Source of the DNA: Planctomycetales bacterium
GTDB taxonomy: Bacteria; Planctomycetota; Planctomycetia; Isosphaerales; Isosphaeraceae
Assembly: GCA_027459775.1 (NCBI GenBank)
Contig: DAIDHE010000227.1
Location: 1 to 36,649, forward strand
Reading direction: 5' to 3'
Length of the DNA stretch: 36,649 nt
Below the pieces are notes generated by a model. That model worked only from the letters and a program-made list of their open reading frames with translations. It was not told the origin of the DNA and searched no databases. Position numbers and translations under genes: made by a program. How positions within the stretch are numbered: position 1 is the first letter of the stretch; every line of letters starts with the position of its first letter. Shown here one piece after another: positions 32,392 to 36,649 of the stretch.

Positions 32392-32473
32392 CAAAGGGGT
32401 CAGGACTCTTTTATGCGTCTGATCTGGCTTGAACACGCGGAACATGGCTCATTAATGAGTCCTGACCCCTTTG
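32392..32473 (+). repeat. 82-bp palindromic repeat, copy 7
   Basis: Both 17-bp arms are perfect; three differences from copy 6, 7.3 kb away. It lies between the DUF4058 gene and the PD-(D/E)xK-like gene (both minus strand), so it is upstream of the latter and may carry or interrupt its promoter. Confidence 0.95.
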
Positions 32474-32517
32474 TTTTTGTTGTCTATGTCTGGTGGGGGA
32501 CGAATCCGAGAAGCGCC

Positions 32518-33255
32518 TTACGCGATCCGCAGGACGTGGCAGGCTGCTTCGTAGCTTGTTTCCAGATCGAGGAACACCCCCCGGTCGACGTCGAGCCAGA
32601 TCGGGAGCGTTGGCAGCGTTCGCCCGGGAGTCAACGGGTAAAACCAGGTGTCCAGGAGCGGCCTGGCGCCGCCCCGCTTACGGCCGCGGACGGTGACCGC
32701 GTACAGCGTGGGCGGCGGAGCGCCCAGCAAGGGATCGCTTCGGCCAATCAGTTCCAACAGGCCGGCGTGAAGGTTGAATTGACGAATCGTCACGACGTCC
32801 ACGACCGAGACGCAGACGTCGCTCTGAAGGAGCGCGGCCACCTTGGCGACGAAGGCCCGCCGGCTCTCGGGACGGTCCTTGTTCGAGGGGCTCACGATTT
32901 CAATCGCCGCGACCAGCCGCCGGCCATGACGGACATCGTAGACCCGGACTTCATACTCGTCCTGGAAGGGAAGTTCCGTTTCCAGCGTGAGGGTCGGTTG
33001 CGGCGGCGCCCACGTTGCCATGGCGACGCCAGGAGTTCCGTCGTTCGGCTTGTCACGGAGCGCCGGCTCATCGCGTTCATAGGTTGACACGTCGATCTCG
33101 AATGCCGCGCCCAGATGGACGCGCGGGGCGGCGATGTACCCTTCCGGCAACTCGTGAGACAGTTGCTGAACGATCACCGCCGGCCACATGCCATGGAGCT
33201 CGTCCCACGAATGGTCGTTCTCAACCGGGGGGCGAAAATGATCGCGCAGCGGCAT
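32518..33255 (-). CDS. DUF4058 family protein
   Basis: Protein of 245 aa, the normal size for DUF4058. ATG 33255 (MPLRDHFRPP) has AGGAG five bases upstream; the longer frame to 33354 reaches into the tRNA and was rejected. Family features are the start with PLRDHFRPP ... SWDELHGMWPAVIVQQL, the strand-rich middle LVAAIEIVSPSNKDRPESRRAFVAKVAALLQSDVCVSVVDVV, and LPTLPIWLDVDRGVFLDLETSYEAAC at the end. The E-x-VSPSNK segment recalls the ExK strand of PD-(D/E)xK folds, but no function has been shown to my knowledge. DUF4058 genes are often multicopy in cyanobacteria and planctomycetes. The gene runs away from the adjacent tRNA-Ala on the same strand. Confidence 0.88.
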   Translation of the reverse strand: MPLRDHFRPPVENDHSWDELHGMWPAVIVQQLSHELPEGYIAAPRVHLGAAFEIDVSTYERDEPALRDKPNDGTPGVAMATWAPPQPTLTLETELPFQDEYEVRVYDVRHGRRLVAAIEIVSPSNKDRPESRRAFVAKVAALLQSDVCVSVVDVVTIRQFNLHAGLLELIGRSDPLLGAPPPTLYAVTVRGRKRGGARPLLDTWFYPLTPGRTLPTLPIWLDVDRGVFLDLETSYEAACHVLRIA

Positions 33256-33327
33256 GGGTGCTCCTACTTCCCCGGATTCTCGCGACCGACGCGGCACGAA
33301 CCAAGACGTTGCACGCCGCGACAGGAA

Positions 33328-33400
33328 TGGAGACGAAGGGGATCGAACCCTCAACCTCCTGGTTGCAAACCAGGCGCTCTCCCAATTGAGCTACGTCCCC
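33328..33400 (-). tRNA. tRNA-Ala (anticodon UGC)
   Basis: The minus strand folds into a complete cloverleaf of 73 bases. Acceptor GGGGACG pairs with CGTCTCC (one G-U). The D-arm is GCTC...GAGC. The anticodon stem CCTGG/CCAGG encloses TTTGCAA with anticodon TGC. The T-arm GAGGG-TTCGATC-CCCTT has one G-U. The discriminator base is A and CCA is not encoded. Confidence 0.97.
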
Positions 33401-33513
33401 GACCTGGGCCGGCCTGGCCGTTCCCCGCGAGGGGCTGGCGGCGGCTGTGTCGATGATCGATGATAACCTCGAGAGTCGAACCTTGCCACAGCATCCATGG
33501 GAACCGCGAAACA

Positions 33514-34803
33514 ATGCTTTACGTGGGATTCGCCGAGACCGACGTCACGCCCAAGCTGGGTTCGCAAAGCCCCGGCGGATTCGCCGCGCGGCGGTTGCAC
33601 GAGGTTCACGATCCGCTCAAGGCCGTCGCGATGGTCGTGCGGAACGACTCGACCACGCTGGCCATGGTGGGCGTCGACGTCGTGTTCATGCCCGACGCGG
33701 TCGCGGCTCGAGCGCGTGAGATCATCGAGCGCAACACCAAGATCCCGGCCCAGAACGTGCTCATGGGGGCGAGCCACACGCACGGGGGCGGGCCTGTTGC
33801 CGATTGCTTTGGATCGGCGTCCGACCCGGCGTATCTCGATTTGCTGGTCGAACGGATCGCGGGGGCGGTCGAGCAGGCGTTTCATTCGCTGCACTCGGCG
33901 GAGATTGGCGAGGGGTTCGGGTATGAGCCGAGCATCAGCTTCAACCGCCGGTTCTTGATGCGCGACGGCCGGCAGGTCACGCATCCGGGCAAGGGGAATC
34001 CGGACATCGTCCAGCCGGCCGGGCCAATCGACCCCGACGTCGGCGTGCTGGCGGCACGCGCGCCCGGCGGGCCGATCCTGGGCGTGTTCGTCAACTTCGC
34101 GTGCCATTTGACCATCGTTGGCGGCGAGGGATTCACGGCCGATTACGCGGCCAATTTGCGCTCGGTGGTGCGTGCTCATTATCAGATGCCGCATCTGCCG
34201 GTGGGGTTCTTGCTCGGAGCTGCCGGGGACGTCACCCAGGTCGATAATCGTCGGCCGGGACGTGAATTCGGCGCTGAGTGGGCCGACATTTTTGGCCTGG
34301 CGCTGGGGTCCGAGGTGATCCAGACGATTGGCCGCATGACCTGGCGTAAAGAGGCGGTCCTCAAGGCGACGCGTTTCATCGTCCCGATTCCGATTCGCGG
34401 GCCTGATGAGGAACCGCCGGAGATCCCCACGATCGGCCTGGGCTCGGGCCCGGCGGCGGATGCCGTCTACGCCCGCGAGCGTGAGGCTTTGGCTGGCGAG
34501 CGCGCGCAGCGGCCGGTCGTCCCCTGCGAGGTGCAAGCGATGCGGGTGGGCGACCTGGGGATCGTGACCAATGGCGCGGAGTTTTTCTGCCAGCTTGGGC
34601 TCGATATCAAGGCGGCCAGTCCGTTCGCGCGGACCTGGGTGGTCTCGCTGGCGAATCAGTGGATCGGCTATGTGGCGACGCCGACGGCGTATTATTCCGG
34701 GGGATACGAGCCTCGGACGGCTCGAAGCGCCAAGATGGCGCCCCGCGCGGGCCCTGCGCTCGTGGCCGCGGGGTTGGGCGCGCTCAAGGCGGTGAGGCAT
34801 TAG
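33514..34803 (+). CDS. neutral/alkaline non-lysosomal ceramidase-like protein
   Basis: Protein of 429 aa resembling the N-terminal domain of neutral ceramidases, common in planctomycetes. It starts YVGFAETDVTPKLG, has the SHTHGGG metal-ligand loop near residue 90, and CHLTIVGGEGFTADYAANLRSVV, which matches the family's second zinc-site region. The late LANQWIGYVATPTAYYSGGYEP block also fits. No clear signal peptide is present with the chosen start at ATG 33514; ATG 33460 would add 18 residues without one. It may hydrolyse an amide in a lipid or another substrate; family members in bacteria are often of unknown specificity. Single gene, convergent with the DUF1570 gene eight bases after its stop. 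Confidence 0.88.
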   Translation: MLYVGFAETDVTPKLGSQSPGGFAARRLHEVHDPLKAVAMVVRNDSTTLAMVGVDVVFMPDAVAARAREIIERNTKIPAQNVLMGASHTHGGGPVADCFGSASDPAYLDLLVERIAGAVEQAFHSLHSAEIGEGFGYEPSISFNRRFLMRDGRQVTHPGKGNPDIVQPAGPIDPDVGVLAARAPGGPILGVFVNFACHLTIVGGEGFTADYAANLRSVVRAHYQMPHLPVGFLLGAAGDVTQVDNRRPGREFGAEWADIFGLALGSEVIQTIGRMTWRKEAVLKATRFIVPIPIRGPDEEPPEIPTIGLGSGPAADAVYAREREALAGERAQRPVVPCEVQAMRVGDLGIVTNGAEFFCQLGLDIKAASPFARTWVVSLANQWIGYVATPTAYYSGGYEPRTARSAKMAPRAGPALVAAGLGALKAVRH

Positions 34804-34811
34804 GCGCCCGG

Positions 34812-36308
34812 TCAGCGCAGCTCGCCGAGCCACTCCTGGGCGAAGACGGTGGCGCGGGCGCGAGTCGGGTATTGTGTCGCCTGCCAGGTGGGCGCTCCAC
34901 CTTCGGCCGCGGTGCGGTCGACGACCCATTGCTGGATCATCTGGGGCGACTGACTGACCGTGGCCGCCCGGCAAATCGTGCCGTTGCCCAGCGATTGCTG
35001 GAAAATGACGGCATAGTAGGGGAGCTTGTCGTAGCCTTTCTTCTGGCTGAGCTTGTGGACGGCGTCGTCGATTTTCTTGTCGAGCTTGACCATGTCCGCG
35101 CCGAAATGCTTGCGGAAGAGCTCGAGATGTTGCGTGGGGTCGCGGGGTTCGAGCGGGGGGATCTGGCTCAGGACCTTGAGGTAGCCGACGAATTCCTCGC
35201 CGCGCCTGGCGGCCAGGTAGTGGGTCATGGCCCAGGCGAGGGCGTAATCGGTGGGGGTGAGCTTGGTTTTCATCACCAGCGCCTCGGAGCGGCTGCCGTG
35301 GCGGCGGGGGACGGCGTAGGGGTTGGGCCCTGCGCTCGCCGCGGCGAGCTGAATCGAGACGGGATCCTCGATCTCGCGGAGGGTCGCCATGTGCAGTGAA
35401 TTGATCGCGCCCAGGCCGCTCCAGACGATTCCCTTCTTGGTGCGGGTGGTGGTCGCGCAGTATTCGGCCAGCCCTTCGACCAGCCAGAGCGGCCATTCGC
35501 TCAGGCGGGGCTGCACGCCGATATTGGCCAGGATCTGATGCGCCCCCTCGTGCGCGACCGTCTGGGGCTTGAGCAGGTAGCTCAGCCTGGGCTCGAGCTT
35601 TTCTCGCTCCGAGTGCTCGTACAAGAAGATCCGGTTGCTGTAAAACTCGTAAAAGGCCTGGACCTCGGGATCGACCCGCTTGTTCTTGCGATAGTCGTCC
35701 TCGGTCTTGTAGACCACGGCGACCAGTGGGAATTCGGCGTCGTGGACGGGGAAGCCCGTGCGGCGAAAGGCTTCGACCAGGCCTTTATACAGATCCTCGA
35801 GCAGGCGGCCGCTGTCGCGCGCGAATTCGGCGGTCGACTGGTAGAAGATCAGGTAATGCTCGGTCTTCAAGAGCTGGTACTGGGCGAACGGGCCGGCGAG
35901 GAGAGCGTCCTCGACTTCTTGCATCGAGAGCGGCTTGAAGGGTCGATCGGTGGGTGCGAGGATGTTGGGGATACCGAGCTGGCCGTCGGGGAGCTCGAGG
36001 ACCGTGTGGTCGCCGTGACGGCCGTGCAGCCGGGCGGCGACTTCTTCGCCGCGCTCGTCGCGGACCATGTAGCGTGGAGCGTCGTTCTTGGGGGCTGGGG
36101 CTGGGGCGGGCGCGGGCGGCTGGGTCTTGGCCGCCGCGACGGCCGGCTTCTTGAGCGCCAGGGCCGGTTTGGAACTTGTACTCGAGCCGGGCCGGGCCGT
36201 GGCCGGCCGGGTCTGCCCGTGCGCCGAGGGTGACAGGCACCACGCCGCGAGCGCGATCATGACGCCAGCCGCGAGCGCCCTCGGGCGGCGGTCTCGAATC
36301 GAATCCAT
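34812..36308 (-). CDS. DUF1570 metallopeptidase-like secreted protein
   Basis: Protein of 498 aa starting at ATG 36308 so that a signal peptide (RALAAGVMIALAAWCLSPSAHGQ) is at the N-terminus; ATG 36353 adds 15 residues and is less likely. A Pro/Ala-rich linker (PAPAPAPAP, about residues 60-75) follows. DUF1570 covers about 140-490. It contains a gluzincin-like zinc motif H253-E-G-A-H257 in VAHEGAHQILANIG and Glu278 in WLVEGLAEY. The fold and motif suggest a zinc metallopeptidase, substrate unknown, exported to the periplasm. This family is frequent in planctomycetes and tends to lie alone, as here. It is convergent with the ceramidase-like gene. Confidence 0.88.
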   Translation of the reverse strand: MDSIRDRRPRALAAGVMIALAAWCLSPSAHGQTRPATARPGSSTSSKPALALKKPAVAAAKTQPPAPAPAPAPKNDAPRYMVRDERGEEVAARLHGRHGDHTVLELPDGQLGIPNILAPTDRPFKPLSMQEVEDALLAGPFAQYQLLKTEHYLIFYQSTAEFARDSGRLLEDLYKGLVEAFRRTGFPVHDAEFPLVAVVYKTEDDYRKNKRVDPEVQAFYEFYSNRIFLYEHSEREKLEPRLSYLLKPQTVAHEGAHQILANIGVQPRLSEWPLWLVEGLAEYCATTTRTKKGIVWSGLGAINSLHMATLREIEDPVSIQLAAASAGPNPYAVPRRHGSRSEALVMKTKLTPTDYALAWAMTHYLAARRGEEFVGYLKVLSQIPPLEPRDPTQHLELFRKHFGADMVKLDKKIDDAVHKLSQKKGYDKLPYYAVIFQQSLGNGTICRAATVSQSPQMIQQWVVDRTAAEGGAPTWQATQYPTRARATVFAQEWLGELR

Positions 36309-36467
36309 CGCGGCCGTTCCGCGGCCGCCAGGGGCGAACACCACGGGTTCCATGACCTCGTTGCTCTCGTTCGACGCTCGGAATCAATTAGGGTCGCCGC
36401 AGTGACCCAGTTTAGCACCCCCTGGGGGGCGAAGGAAGACCCGCTCCAGGATCGTGTTTTCAGGCCC

Positions 36468-36649
36468 TCACCCGGCCAGCAGCCGCACCCGGAATCCGAG
36501 CCGCTGGGAAAGGGCCGTCATCTCGCCCAGGATATCGCCGTAGACGACGGCGATGTGGTTGCTCATATAATGGGCCATGATCGTTTCCATGCGGCAGCCG
36601 AGGTCGGCGGCCATGAACGGCCACTGGGGGGTCGAGCCGTTCCGCCAGG
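36468..36649 (-). CDS. probable sugar isomerase (fucose/arabinose isomerase-like), C-terminus only
   Basis: The minus-strand frame enters from the window edge and ends at TGA 36468-36470; 60 residues are visible. The sequence (QWPFMAADLGCRMETIMAHYMSNHIAVVYG, read in parts) resembles the C-terminal end of L-fucose/L-arabinose-isomerase-type proteins, where an ...HMETxxAxxMxNH... block lies near the substrate site. The rest of the protein is outside the window, so the assignment is tentative. It is separated by about 160 bases from the DUF1570 gene on the same strand. Confidence 0.55.
   Translation of the reverse strand, partial: WRNGSTPQWPFMAADLGCRMETIMAHYMSNHIAVVYGDILGEMTALSQRLGFRVRLLAG

Noticed and set aside
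32518-33400. Genomic island integrated at tRNA-Ala
   Set aside because: The accessory-looking region ends near the tRNA 3' end, but no integrase and no duplicated tRNA 3' segment were seen in the window.
33460-33513. 18-residue extension of the ceramidase-like protein
   Set aside because: No signal peptide or conserved features; the family-like sequence begins at MLYVGFAETDVTP.

Overview
The window is high-GC DNA from a planctomycete, most likely of the Isosphaeraceae/Gemmatales type. This rests on gene content, not on any search. The markers are a DUF1549/DUF1553 cytochrome-like protein followed by a DUF1501 protein and a WD40 protein, a DUF1080/heme-binding giant protein, a DUF1570 peptidase-like protein, a ceramidase-like protein and a PEP-CTERM protein. 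Most genes are single or in short runs. Because GC is high, long antisense open frames are common and were discarded.

Layout. 1-8.0 kb: 3' end of an ABC-permease/M1-aminopeptidase fusion, a Gly-rich PEP-CTERM protein, cardiolipin synthase, a CPA2 cation/proton antiporter and the GTPase TypA/BipA. 8.1-13.2 kb (minus strand): a GNAT acetyltransferase and a four-gene sugar set (D-tagatose/psicose-3-epimerase-like TIM barrel, Gfo/Idh/MocA oxidoreductase, second TIM barrel, PMI-like cupin). This set fits oxidoreductive sugar or 3-keto-sugar catabolism. 13.5-18.9 kb (minus strand): the DUF1549/1553 - DUF1501 - WD40 cluster.

19.7-33.3 kb looks more accessory. It holds seven copies of an exactly 82-bp palindromic repeat, all in one orientation and none recognised outside this stretch. 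Between the copies lie a small membrane ORF whose end runs into a repeat, a TlpA-like thioredoxin fusion, a translationally coupled ArsR-like regulator/SRPBCC pair with a perfect inverted-repeat operator, a methyltransferase broken by one in-frame amber codon, and the DUF1080/dehydrogenase/heme-binding protein. It also contains a coupled two-gene module whose second protein carries an HEPN RNase-type R-N-x3-H motif, an unknown protein with a PD-(D/E)xK-like ExK motif, and a DUF4058 protein.

33.3 kb to the end: tRNA-Ala(UGC), a neutral ceramidase-like protein, a DUF1570 metallopeptidase-like protein, and the C-terminus of a probable sugar isomerase cut by the window edge.

The most interesting signals are the fixed-length 82-bp repeat family with variable but pairing-capable cores, the uncharacterised HEPN pair, and the possible 3-keto-sugar gene set. 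All functions are inferred from sequence motifs and remembered family features.
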